Shown here one piece after another: positions 13,374 through 21,210 of a DNA stretch of 40,479 nt; position 1 is the stretch's first letter, and every line of letters starts with the position of its first letter. The stretch comes from an uncultured Anaerotignum sp. GTDB lineage: Bacteria; Bacillota; Clostridia; Lachnospirales; Anaerotignaceae. The position numbers and the translations under genes are program-made. Under the pieces are notes generated by a model, which saw only the letters and a list, made by a program, of their open reading frames with translations, made no database searches and was not told the DNA's origin. The stretch is from contig CAJTQX010000021.1 in NCBI GenBank assembly GCA_910578425.1, positions 1 through 40,479 on the forward strand. The letters are read 5' to 3'.

Positions 13374-16223
13374 TTATTCTGCTAATATGGTCTGCATTGC
13401 CGTATTCTGTGGCTGGTAATCCAACCCAAGATATTCCCGTATGATGGATTTGGCAACCTCCTGCGCAAGCGCGCCGCTGCCTTCGCCAAATGGAATCATG
13501 ACTGTAATGGCGATCTGTGGGTCATCGACCGGTGCAAAGCAGACAAACCATGTATGAGAGCTTCTGTTTTTATCTTCTTCCGCTGTGCCTGTTTTAACTG
13601 CCACCTCCACAGGGAGGTTGTCAAACTGGCGGCGGAGCGTGCCGCGGTTGCCATAAGCAACAAGCCGCATCCCTTCGTAAACCGTCTGCAAATTTTCCTC
13701 CTGAAAGGTCGTGACATTTTCCACAGTTTCATCCGTCTGCTGATAAAGGCTGCCATCGGCGTTCTGGATATGGTCTACCATATGCAGCTTGTAAAGCGTG
13801 CCGCCATTGGCAAGTGTGGAGATATATTTTGTAATCTGTGCCGGCGTATAGCTGTTTACGGACTGGCCGATCGCGGTACGGATGGTATCGCCGTCTGTCC
13901 AGCGGGTGCGGCTCGTGCTTGCGTCGGGGTTGAGCGTTTTGACTGCCCGTTCCTTATTATAGGGCGACGCCATTGTCGGCCCGTATTCGTCCAGCTCCAG
14001 GCCGGTAAAGGTATTCAGCCCGAATGCCGCCATATATTCGTTCAGCGTTGTGACAGATTCTATCGTGCCGCCGTTTTCGGCGTTGCCCATGCGGTAAGCC
14101 AGTTCGTAAAAGAAATAGTTGCAGGAAACCTCAAGCGCGTGGGCAACAGTGAGGCTGCCATGATTGCTGCCTGTGTTGCTGTAAATCCAGCAGCGGGCAT
14201 ATGGAAAGCCTGTATCGGTAAAAATCCCCTTATCCTGAATGACGGTGTTTGGGGTGATTGTTCCGGTTTCCAGCCCAGCCAGCGCGGGGATCATTTTGAA
14301 TGTTGAGCCGGGGGCCTTTTTTTGCTTCAGAGGGCGATTGACCAGCGGCGTGTTGGTATCCTCCAAAAGGCTGTTATAGTACGAATTATTGAACGTATTT
14401 ACCAGCTCGTTGTTATCGTAAGAGGGATATGAAACGCTTGCCAGCACCTGCCCGTTGCCCACCTGCGAAACAAATACGGAACCTGTCGAAGGGTCAAGCG
14501 CGGTTTCGCCGGGGGTAAGGTCGCCGCTTTGCAGCTTATTCAATATAACGGTCAGCGGGCCCATTGCCCCGCTTGCAACAGCATTCCTTTCTGTGTCCGT
14601 CAGCGTGATAACGCCCTGCTCTGCCATTATCAGTATGAACTGGCGCGGCGGTATCGTCCCGCGGGAAACGCCGTCCAGCAGGAAATTCTGCACAGCAGTA
14701 ACGGCATCATCCTGCTCAGGGTCAAATTCCGGCGTAGAGGCAAGGAAACGCTCATACAGCGCGCGCTGTTCACCGCTTTCTGCCCGCATCAGCCTGGAGG
14801 CGGAAATGTGGTTCGCGCTGATCATTGTAGAAAACAGATCTGCCGTAGAAATGGCATTTTTCCCTGAGGTTGTCAGTTTGGATACAATGGCGTTTTTCAG
14901 TTGGTTTTCCAGTGCGTCGAAAGCGGTTTTCTGAAGTTCACTGTCCAGCGTCAGGAAAAGGTCTTTTCCGGCGATGGGATCCGTAGCGTCAATGACGCTC
15001 ATGCGCCGCCCCTGACTGTCTACCTCGATTTCGACTTTTCCGTCTACGCCGTTAAGCTGGCGTTCATAAAGCCGCTCCATGCCGTCCTGTCCAACGATGT
15101 CCGTTGTGGTATACAGCGGGGAGCCATCGGGAGCAACATCATCTTTATACAGCGGGTAGTCGTTTTCCGTCATTTGGCGGATATAGCCCAGGATATGAGA
15201 AAAATATTTCCCCTGCGGATATTCCCGAAGAGAAACTGTGCTGATGGTTACGCCAGGGAAAATATCCTGATTTTCTTCTACATAAGCAAGTGTTTTATCG
15301 CTGACAACAGTAGCGATTGTGACGGATTGGAACTGCTGGTAACGTTTCAGGAAAAGGGAATAGCGTATCCCCAGCGTATCGCGGGTCAGCTGTTCCGGCA
15401 GCCCCTCCGGCAGACCGAAATAATCCCGCAGGTAATCCAGAGTTTGCAGGGAATCATATTGCAGTTGTTCCTCCTCCATCTGCATGCTTTCCTTCCAGTT
15501 TTTTTCACGCGCAGCGTTATCGTTGAACTGGAAGGAATAGGGGTATTCCCGTTCCAGCGGGAGTTCATCGGAAAGAGTTTCACCGAAGCCGCTCAGTTTC
15601 ATCGCCAGTGTCAGAGCCATAATATTTCGGTCGCCGCTCAGGGAGATGGAAAGATATGCTCGTTTCTGGTCTGGCGGAAGCGTTTCGGGGACGTTATGCT
15701 GTTCCATTAAGTAATCCAGACATTCTCCGGCAGTCATTTCCAACTGCTTTTTCTTCAGCCCGATGGAGCTTTTCCAGCGGGTTTCCTGCCGCTCCCGTTC
15801 TTCCGCCGTTCCTGTGAAGGTAAAGGAATAGGGCGCGCGGGATGTGATGGGAAGGGAGTCGACCTGGGTGCTGCCGTTTGCCCAGAGATAATCCACCAAC
15901 GCGCCGACAAGCGCGCGTTCCTCGTCTTCGGAGAATTCCTGCGTAACGCCGCCGTCCACCTGCACGCTGTATGCCACGCGGTTGACTGCGAGCGGTCTGC
16001 CGTAGCGGTCATATATTCCGCCGCGGGAGGCAGGGACGTTCAGCTGCCTTGATGTGCTGACCATAACGGATTCCCTGTATTCTTCGCCATGCACGATCTG
16101 TAAAGAAAACAGGCGCAGGGCGATAGCCGAAAACATTACGATAATGCCGCAGAGCATTACGAATATTCTGTTTTTGCATAAATCCAGAAAATGTTCCAGA
16201 TACCGTTCCAAATAATCTCTCAT
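13374..16223 (-). CDS. mrdA: Class B penicillin-binding protein 2 (elongation transpeptidase, MrdA type)
   Basis: A 949 aa peptidoglycan transpeptidase of the rod complex. One N-terminal membrane anchor (about residues 17-40, IFVMLCGIIVMFSAIALRLF) leads into a large dimerisation region and the transpeptidase domain. The catalytic motifs are all visible: STFK with Ser640 and Lys643, SCN at 700-702 and KTGT at 877-880. It is considerably longer than proteobacterial PBP2 (about 630 aa), with insertions in the non-catalytic half, as in other clostridial forms. GGGAGG precedes the ATG. It lies between mreD and minC in the elongasome operon, which supports MrdA rather than division-specific FtsI/SpoVD. 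Confidence 0.93.
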   Translation of the reverse strand: MRDYLERYLEHFLDLCKNRIFVMLCGIIVMFSAIALRLFSLQIVHGEEYRESVMVSTSRQLNVPASRGGIYDRYGRPLAVNRVAYSVQVDGGVTQEFSEDEERALVGALVDYLWANGSTQVDSLPITSRAPYSFTFTGTAEERERQETRWKSSIGLKKKQLEMTAGECLDYLMEQHNVPETLPPDQKRAYLSISLSGDRNIMALTLAMKLSGFGETLSDELPLEREYPYSFQFNDNAAREKNWKESMQMEEEQLQYDSLQTLDYLRDYFGLPEGLPEQLTRDTLGIRYSLFLKRYQQFQSVTIATVVSDKTLAYVEENQDIFPGVTISTVSLREYPQGKYFSHILGYIRQMTENDYPLYKDDVAPDGSPLYTTTDIVGQDGMERLYERQLNGVDGKVEIEVDSQGRRMSVIDATDPIAGKDLFLTLDSELQKTAFDALENQLKNAIVSKLTTSGKNAISTADLFSTMISANHISASRLMRAESGEQRALYERFLASTPEFDPEQDDAVTAVQNFLLDGVSRGTIPPRQFILIMAEQGVITLTDTERNAVASGAMGPLTVILNKLQSGDLTPGETALDPSTGSVFVSQVGNGQVLASVSYPSYDNNELVNTFNNSYYNSLLEDTNTPLVNRPLKQKKAPGSTFKMIPALAGLETGTITPNTVIQDKGIFTDTGFPYARCWIYSNTGSNHGSLTVAHALEVSCNYFFYELAYRMGNAENGGTIESVTTLNEYMAAFGLNTFTGLELDEYGPTMASPYNKERAVKTLNPDASTSRTRWTDGDTIRTAIGQSVNSYTPAQITKYISTLANGGTLYKLHMVDHIQNADGSLYQQTDETVENVTTFQEENLQTVYEGMRLVAYGNRGTLRRQFDNLPVEVAVKTGTAEEDKNRSSHTWFVCFAPVDDPQIAITVMIPFGEGSGALAQEVAKSIIREYLGLDYQPQNTAMQTILAE

Positions 16224-16292
16224 CTATTCCTCCCGTAACAGGGTATGAAAAATACCCTGTCTGCCGCGAAAGCGCATGCGCAAGGCGGCGAT

Positions 16293-16805
16293 TCAAAACA
16301 AGCGGTATTTATATTTTTCTTTCAATTCAAGCCAGTCGTTTACACCGAACAGTATCCGGTAGATGGGGACGGTGATGACGGCGGTATATACCATTTCCGG
16401 CAACATGACCTGAAACAGGAAATAGAGCAGATTGCCCGTTCCCTGAAACACAAAGCCGGCCATATACACAGCACCTTCGCACAGGCACGCCGCAACGCTG
16501 CAAAACAGTATTGGCAGAAGGTAGTTTTCGCGGTAAAAATCACGCTGGCTGCGCCCGAACAGCACAGCAAGCACAGCATACAGCAGGGCATACGCGCCGA
16601 GCGTGCCGCCGAAAAAAATATCCTGCAAAAGCCCCGCGCCAATGCCAACGAACGCGCCTTCCCGACTGCCGCGCAGAAGCGCGTAGGAAACGGCAATAAT
16701 CAGCGCGGTATTGGGCAGAACGCCGCGTATGGCAAACATATGGAGCAGCGTAGTCTGCAATATGAAATTGATAAAAACCATCAGGGCGGTAATCAATAGC
16801 CTCAT
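16293..16805 (-). CDS. mreD: Rod shape-determining protein MreD
   Basis: A 170 aa integral membrane protein with about five hydrophobic segments (for example LLITALMVFINFILQTTLLHM and LLYAVLAVLFGR), typical in size and position for MreD, the membrane partner of MreC, PBP2 and RodA. Its ATG overlaps the mreC stop by 4 nt (ATGA), indicating translational coupling. Primary sequence conservation in this family is low, so the call rests on topology and position. Confidence 0.88.
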   Translation of the reverse strand: MRLLITALMVFINFILQTTLLHMFAIRGVLPNTALIIAVSYALLRGSREGAFVGIGAGLLQDIFFGGTLGAYALLYAVLAVLFGRSQRDFYRENYLLPILFCSVAACLCEGAVYMAGFVFQGTGNLLYFLFQVMLPEMVYTAVITVPIYRILFGVNDWLELKEKYKYRLF

Positions 16806-17677
16806 GGGGTATCCTCCGTTTGATTTTCCATCTGTATGGTTTCTTTGCCGCCGCCCTTACTGACGGCAAGTATGGTAGTCAGGTGCTTCAAATCCACAAA
16901 AGGCTCAATGATGGCGTATTTCGTCAGCCCGTTCGGGTCTGTTTCAAGCTCCGCTACTTTGCCGATGGGGATTCCGGCAGGGTAAATATCGGAAAGGTGG
17001 GAGGTTACGATTTCATCGCCTACCATAATTTCCGCCTCCGCATCAATGTATTCCATTGTGCACAGACCTTCGTTCAAAAGTGTGTAGCTGCCCTTGACAA
17101 CGCCAAGGTCGCCTGTGCGCAGGCTCATGGCGGGGACGGAGCTGCGGCTGTCCAGTATGGACTGCGCGCTGGAATAGGTCAGCCCGCTTTCCAGCACTTT
17201 GCCGACAAGCCCCTCCGGCGCGATCAGTACCATGTTTGCGGTCAGCTGGTCATTTGTGCCTTTGTCAACAGTAAAAACATCGTACCATACGCCGGGGTCT
17301 TTGGCGATGACAGATGTGCCTGTGCTTTCCAGTTCAGGATAACGCTGGGCAATGTCCAGCAGCGCGGAAAGGCGTTTGTTTTCCTCGTCATAAAGCGAGA
17401 GACGCTTATTTTCCGCCAAAAGGTCCGCGATTTGAGTTTTCAGCTCCTCGTTTTCTGTTTTCAGGTCTTTTTTTTCGCGGGCGGAGGAGATGCTTGTGTT
17501 TACCCAACTGCTGATGCCTGTTGTCAGATCCTGAAAGGGCGTGACAACAACGCCGATGGCACTTTCCAGCAGTGTGGCGTTTATGTTTTTCCAGCTTGCG
17601 GCTACGGCGATGATAACGAGCACGAGCGTAACCGCGCGGATGATATGCTTTTTATGGCGTTCCAGGAACTGCTGCAA
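16802..17677 (-). CDS. mreC: Rod shape-determining protein MreC (TTG start)
   Basis: A 291 aa bitopic protein of the elongasome: a short cytoplasmic end (QQFLERHKKHIIR), a membrane segment (AVTLVLVIIAVAASW), a coiled coil (about residues 55-100, with EKKDLKTENEELKTQIADLL) and a periplasm-facing beta domain with the family pattern GLVGKVLESGLTYSSAQSIL. The start is read as TTG at 17677, 8 nt after GGAG; a frame open further upstream to 17734 would run into the mosaic repeat. The final residues overlap mreD by ATGA. It is separated from mreB by about 300 nt of repeat. Confidence 0.9.
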   Translation of the reverse strand: MQQFLERHKKHIIRAVTLVLVIIAVAASWKNINATLLESAIGVVVTPFQDLTTGISSWVNTSISSAREKKDLKTENEELKTQIADLLAENKRLSLYDEENKRLSALLDIAQRYPELESTGTSVIAKDPGVWYDVFTVDKGTNDQLTANMVLIAPEGLVGKVLESGLTYSSAQSILDSRSSVPAMSLRTGDLGVVKGSYTLLNEGLCTMEYIDAEAEIMVGDEIVTSHLSDIYPAGIPIGKVAELETDPNGLTKYAIIEPFVDLKHLTTILAVSKGGGKETIQMENQTEDTP

Positions 17678-17736
17678 AATGGACGCTCCTTTCAATGGTG
17701 ATAAAGGCGAAAACCGCCGTCCCGCACCCTGCAAGC

Positions 17737-17978
17737 CGGTCAGTACTTTGCGTCATAACCGTCGCAAAGCCGCACCACGTGCGTCCGGACTTCTTTCCGG
17801 TACTTATTGAAAAGGGCCTGACCCCAAACTTTATTTTCGGAAAACTGCGTTTTCCAAGGGGGGATTTTATCATGTTGGGCATAAATATATTTCTCCACCG
17901 CACGGATATGCGGTGGAAAAAGGGGCAGGGGGCGGAACCCCTTGCGGGGTATGGGGCAGAGCCCCATGATTTTCAGGT
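17737..17978. repeat. Mosaic intergenic repeat, copy C, between mreB and mreC
   Basis: The spacer contains a 'GTCAGTACTTTGC...GTCCGGACTTCTTTCCGGTAC' module shared with copy B (3209-3263), the core in reverse orientation (GGGCCTGACCCCAAACTTTA near 17813-17832), a CCACCGCACGGATATGCGGTGG hairpin (about 17893-17914), and the forward core ending GGGGCAGAGCCCC. It interrupts the mreB-mreC transcription unit and may attenuate or process it. Confidence 0.75.
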
Positions 17979-17979
17979 C

Positions 17980-19008
17980 TTAGAAAATCGGCTTTCTGGG
18001 CGAAACGAGTACGGATTTCAGCGTGTCAATGTGCTCCAGAACAAGCCCTGTTCCCAGAGCAACGCAGTTCAGCGGCTCGTTTGCGATATTCACCGGCATA
18101 CCTGTTTCCGATGTAATCAGCTCGTCAAGTCCGCGCAGAAGCGCGCCGCCGCCCGTCAGGGTAATGCCGTATTCCATGATATCCGCCGCAAGCTCCGGCG
18201 GTGTTGCTTCCAGTGTCTGTTTAATGCTGTCGATAATGGAACCGACAGGCTCGCTCAAAGCCTCGCGGATATGGATAGAATTGACCTCTATCGTTTTAGG
18301 CAGGCCGCTCAGCAGGTCGCGCCCGCGGATTTCCATTTTTTCCTCCCGTTCCAGAGGAAACGCGGAACCGATGGTAATTTTGATTTCCTCCGCGGTACGG
18401 TCGCCAATGGCAAGGTTAAACTCGCGCTTGATATAGTTGACAATGGCGTTGTCCAGAGCATCGCCCGCTACGCGCAGAGATGTGCTCGTGACGATGCCGC
18501 CGAGGGAAATGACTGCGACTTCGCTTGTGCCGCCGCCGATATCTACAACCATGCTGCCTGTCGGGTCGGCTACGGGCAGCCCCGCGCCGATGGACGCCGC
18601 CATAGGTTCCTCAATCAGGTAGGTGTCCTTATCCTTTGAACCGGCAGCAACAGCCGCCTCCATGACCGCGCGTTTTTCCACTTCGGTTACACCGGAGGGC
18701 ACGCAGATGACAATGCGCGGCTTCGGCCCGAACATGGAGCGGACATATGCTTTATTGATAAAATAGCGCAGCATCGCCTGCGTTACATCAAAATCCGCGA
18801 TAACGCCGTCTTTCATCGGACGGATTGCCACGATGTTGCCGGGCGTGCGGCCGATCATGTCTTTTGCTTCGTTGCCAACGGCAAGAACTTCCTTTGTCTG
18901 CGTGTTGATAGCGACAACGGAAGGCTCGTTTACAATAATGCCTTTTTCCTTCATATATACCAGCGTGTTTGCGGTGCCAAGGTCGATACCCATATCTTTG
19001 GAAAACAT
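17980..19008 (-). CDS. mreB: Rod shape-determining protein MreB (actin-like)
   Basis: A 342 aa bacterial actin that forms membrane-bound filaments and guides elongasome synthesis. The actin-fold nucleotide motifs are clear: phosphate 1 GIDLGTANTLVY (residues 7-18), phosphate 2 VVDIGGGTSEVAV near 160 and the adenosine motif TLTGGGALLRGLDELI near 285. Also present is VCVPSGVTEVEKRA-type MreB signature (VICVPSGVTEVEKRAVMEAA). Length is typical. First gene of the mreB-mreC-mreD-PBP2-minC run, with its own promoter at 19313-19341 and a leader of about 300 nt. Confidence 0.96.
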   Translation of the reverse strand: MFSKDMGIDLGTANTLVYMKEKGIIVNEPSVVAINTQTKEVLAVGNEAKDMIGRTPGNIVAIRPMKDGVIADFDVTQAMLRYFINKAYVRSMFGPKPRIVICVPSGVTEVEKRAVMEAAVAAGSKDKDTYLIEEPMAASIGAGLPVADPTGSMVVDIGGGTSEVAVISLGGIVTSTSLRVAGDALDNAIVNYIKREFNLAIGDRTAEEIKITIGSAFPLEREEKMEIRGRDLLSGLPKTIEVNSIHIREALSEPVGSIIDSIKQTLEATPPELAADIMEYGITLTGGGALLRGLDELITSETGMPVNIANEPLNCVALGTGLVLEHIDTLKSVLVSPRKPIF

Positions 19009-19191
19009 AATTTACCCCTTTCGCTATGCATCAGCCGCCCGATAATAGGCGTTGCCATAAGAAAATTTCATTTTTTGAAATGTCTGAATCATCAGGATTT
19101 TTCAGAGCAGCTTCAAATTCGGAAGAAATTTTTTCGGGCAACAGCCGCTGGCGTCTGACTTAAGAAATCAATCAAAAAACAATATGTTCTT

Positions 19192-19284
19192 TTAAGTCAG
19201 GCCGCCTTGGGGCGTGCGTTGGATTTCGGTTCGTTTTGACTGTTTTTTCATGTATTTTTGATACTTTTTGACTGTTTTTTTCAT
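19192..19284 (-). CDS. Possible 30-codon leader frame in the mreB 5' region
   Basis: An open frame of 30 residues (begins MKKTVKKYQKYMKKQSK, ends QRTPQGGLT) inside the predicted mreB leader. It is strongly basic and contains an imperfect internal duplication caused by a TTTTGACTG-T(6-7)-CATG direct repeat. Its stop codon lies in one arm of a 9 bp inverted repeat (CTGACTTAA at 19155-19163 with TTAAGTCAG at 19192-19200). I see no good ribosome binding site, so it may not be translated. Confidence 0.2.
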   Translation of the reverse strand: MKKTVKKYQKYMKKQSKRTEIQRTPQGGLT

Positions 19285-19312
19285 GGATACTGAAAATTTT
19301 GCCTTATATTTT

Positions 19313-19341
19313 ATCATACATCTTTCCGGCTGTTTTTTCAA
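19313..19341 (-). promoter_or_regulatory. Promoter of mreB
   Basis: Minus strand TTGAAA (19336-19341), 17 bp, TATGAT (19313-19318). The 19009-19312 leader holds the direct and inverted repeats noted at 19155-19284 and no clear riboswitch. Confidence 0.6.
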
Positions 19342-19445
19342 GAAAAGACGCGCATATTTTGGAATTTCTTAAGAACTGCGGAAAGGAAAGCAAAGACTTT
19401 GGGGACGCAGAAGCGGAGCGAATGTCAGAGTCCCCGGGTTTTATT

Positions 19446-19706
19446 TCATAACCGGCGGTAGAGAAAAAACGCCAGTACAATGCCGATAAGTCCGGCGATG
19501 GTAAAGCGTATGGTAAAGCCGAACTGAAGCGTCAGCACGCCGAGATCCAGCACAAGCGGCGTGGTCAGCCCGAAGCTGCTGCCATACGCCAGCCAGCCCA
19601 GTCCGGAAAACCCTCCGAACAGGCTGGCAAAAAATCCTCCCAAAACAACCCCCGCCAAAAGCAGGAGCAGCAAAATCCATATATTTTGCGGCGAATGTCC
19701 CTTCAT
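19446..19706 (-). CDS. Small membrane protein of the DUF4321 family
   Basis: An 86 aa protein with two or three hydrophobic segments (IWILLLLLLAGVVLGGFFAS, LDLGVLTLQFGF, and IAGLIGIVLAFFLY) and the pattern 'YGSSFGLTTPLVLDLGVLTLQFGF' broken across residues 42-65. I recognise this as the DUF4321 family, which in clostridia commonly sits upstream of mreB as it does here. Function unknown; the gene neighbourhood hints at a link to the cell envelope. CAAGGAGGGC precedes the ATG. It has its own promoter at 19830-19858. Confidence 0.82.
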   Translation of the reverse strand: MKGHSPQNIWILLLLLLAGVVLGGFFASLFGGFSGLGWLAYGSSFGLTTPLVLDLGVLTLQFGFTIRFTIAGLIGIVLAFFLYRRL

Positions 19707-19829
19707 ATTCTGATTGCCCTCCTTGAATAGATGTTACCATACTTTTCTATCAGCATAGCCGAAAAACAGCTGTTTTTTACTATCTGTTGTTGTAAAAATA
19801 TGAAGCAGCAGAAAAAATTTGTCCTATCG

Positions 19830-19858
19830 AGTATAGCACATCTTTCCGGCAGGGTAAA
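19830..19858 (-). promoter_or_regulatory. Promoter of the DUF4321 gene
   Basis: Minus strand TTTACC (19853-19858), 17 bp, TATACT (19830-19835). Confidence 0.6.
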
Positions 19859-19963
19859 GGAACAAAAAAACGCCTCCTTCCTGTTTCATGCGGAAAATGC
19901 ACGAAAAACAGGGAAAGAGACCGCTTTTTGAAACAGTATGCTGTTTTGCGCCTGAAATTTTGT

Positions 19964-20383
19964 TTACTGTATACTGTCTGCGCTGGGGAATCGCTGCACC
20001 GCGAAGAAGAGATATGCCGCGGCCGTTCCGAGGGGAAACAGCAACAGGAAAATGACTGTGTTGATTGGCGTAAAGTTATATATATTGGAAACCTCGCCAT
20101 ATTCCAGAAGGAATCTGCACGCCAGCCCCAGTGCGGTGAACGCCAGCAGCCGGAGATATACGGCGGCAAGCTTCCCCCGCCCATACAGACAGGCAAGCAG
20201 GTTGCCCAGATTGCAGGCTGTAATCAGAAGAAGCAGCAGTATCATGCCGTCCAGATATCGCGCTGGGAAGCGGAGCGGGAAAAAACAGCAGGACGCCAAA
20301 ACGATGGGCGCATATGCCAGAGCGCGCATCAGGAACGGGTGTCGCAGGACGGCCGCCGGTATGTTGTTGTCGGATTTCTGCAT
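19964..20383 (-). CDS. Four-span membrane protein of unknown function
   Basis: A 139 aa integral membrane protein with about four hydrophobic segments (ALAYAPIVLASCCFFPL, MILLLLLITACNLGNLLAC, LRLLAFTALGLACRFLL and NTVIFLLLFPLGTAAAYLFF). I do not recognise a family. AAGGAGG lies upstream of the ATG, which supports the start. It stands between DUF4321 and the 201 aa protein, all on the minus strand but with sizeable gaps, so an operon is not certain. Confidence 0.75.
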   Translation of the reverse strand: MQKSDNNIPAAVLRHPFLMRALAYAPIVLASCCFFPLRFPARYLDGMILLLLLITACNLGNLLACLYGRGKLAAVYLRLLAFTALGLACRFLLEYGEVSNIYNFTPINTVIFLLLFPLGTAAAYLFFAVQRFPSADSIQ

Positions 20384-20520
20384 GAGATTACCTCCTTGTC
20401 TGCGTTTCCGGATTTACCCTTGCAATTATTATAGCACGAATTGCAGAAGGAGCGCAAAAATATTTTATTCTGCCGCGCTGTCCTTCGGCCTTTCTCTGCT
20501 GTTTCGCAGAACCGGAAAAT

Positions 20521-21126
20521 TCAGGTGCGCATGAAAGAAACGGCGTATGCCCCTAAAATCTGCTCACAGGGGATTGCCGCGGCATTGGGGGCAGCCAAAG
20601 CCTGTCTGTCATACCTTGTTTTTGGTTCTGTCGGTATGGCGGCGACGGATGTTCCGCCAATGCTTATGCCGTGCGCACTGTTTGCGTCAAATTTCCATGC
20701 AAATGCGCAGTCGCAAAATTCTTTATTCTGCTCTACGCGCTCCGCGGGGCGGAACTTTACTGTATCACAGGGAAAGAAACAGCCGTCATTGTCGGACTCT
20801 GCCGGACAACCGCCTGTTATGCCGGTGCGGGTAAAGCGGAGGTCCAGAAAGTCGGTGCGGAAAAACGTCACAGTTTCAGCCGTTTCACAGGAAATAGCGG
20901 TTGCAGGGCTTTCCCAGCCTGCGATATTCAGCCAGCCGCGTTTGCCGAAGCCCGCAACGGGTGTGTTCAGTTCCAGGTAATAAATGGTTTCCGTTCCGCT
21001 TTTGCGGATTTCCGCGTTGATGCGGAGGACGGGGCGGAGGGATTCAAAGCCCTCCGGCAGGAGCGCGCGCAGACGGTCCTGCTCTGCGCGGTACGCCATC
21101 ACAAACTGTGTAATTTGTGCTTGCAT
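20521..21126 (-). CDS. Conserved-looking soluble protein of unknown function
   Basis: A 201 aa protein without signal peptide or membrane helix. Features are RLRALLPEGFESLRPVLR near the N-terminus, ELNTPVAGFGKRGWLNI, a FRTDFLDLRF strand, a Cys-containing segment GGCPAESDNDGCFF, NKEFCDCAFAWKFD and the C-terminal AAAIPCEQILGAYAVSF. The opening resembles the start of acetoacetate-decarboxylase-like folds, where a ligand is bound in a beta barrel, but the similarity is only suggestive. Six Cys in 201 residues is notable for an anaerobe cytosolic protein. It follows alaS on the same strand after a strong terminator. Function not assigned. Confidence 0.75.
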   Translation of the reverse strand: MQAQITQFVMAYRAEQDRLRALLPEGFESLRPVLRINAEIRKSGTETIYYLELNTPVAGFGKRGWLNIAGWESPATAISCETAETVTFFRTDFLDLRFTRTGITGGCPAESDNDGCFFPCDTVKFRPAERVEQNKEFCDCAFAWKFDANSAHGISIGGTSVAAIPTEPKTRYDRQALAAPNAAAIPCEQILGAYAVSFMRT

Positions 21127-21157
21127 AGGGATTCCTCTTTTCTGATGATAAAACGCG

Positions 21158-21191
21158 CGGCTCCGGCTGTATGGATACGCAGCCGGAGCCG
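21158..21191 (-). terminator. Terminator of alaS
   Basis: Perfect 12 bp stem CGGCTCCGGCTG / CAGCCGGAGCCG with a 10 nt loop, followed on the minus strand by CGCGTTTTATC, 20 nt after the alaS stop codon. Confidence 0.8.
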
Positions 21192-21210
21192 GACGGATTA
21201 AATTTTATGT

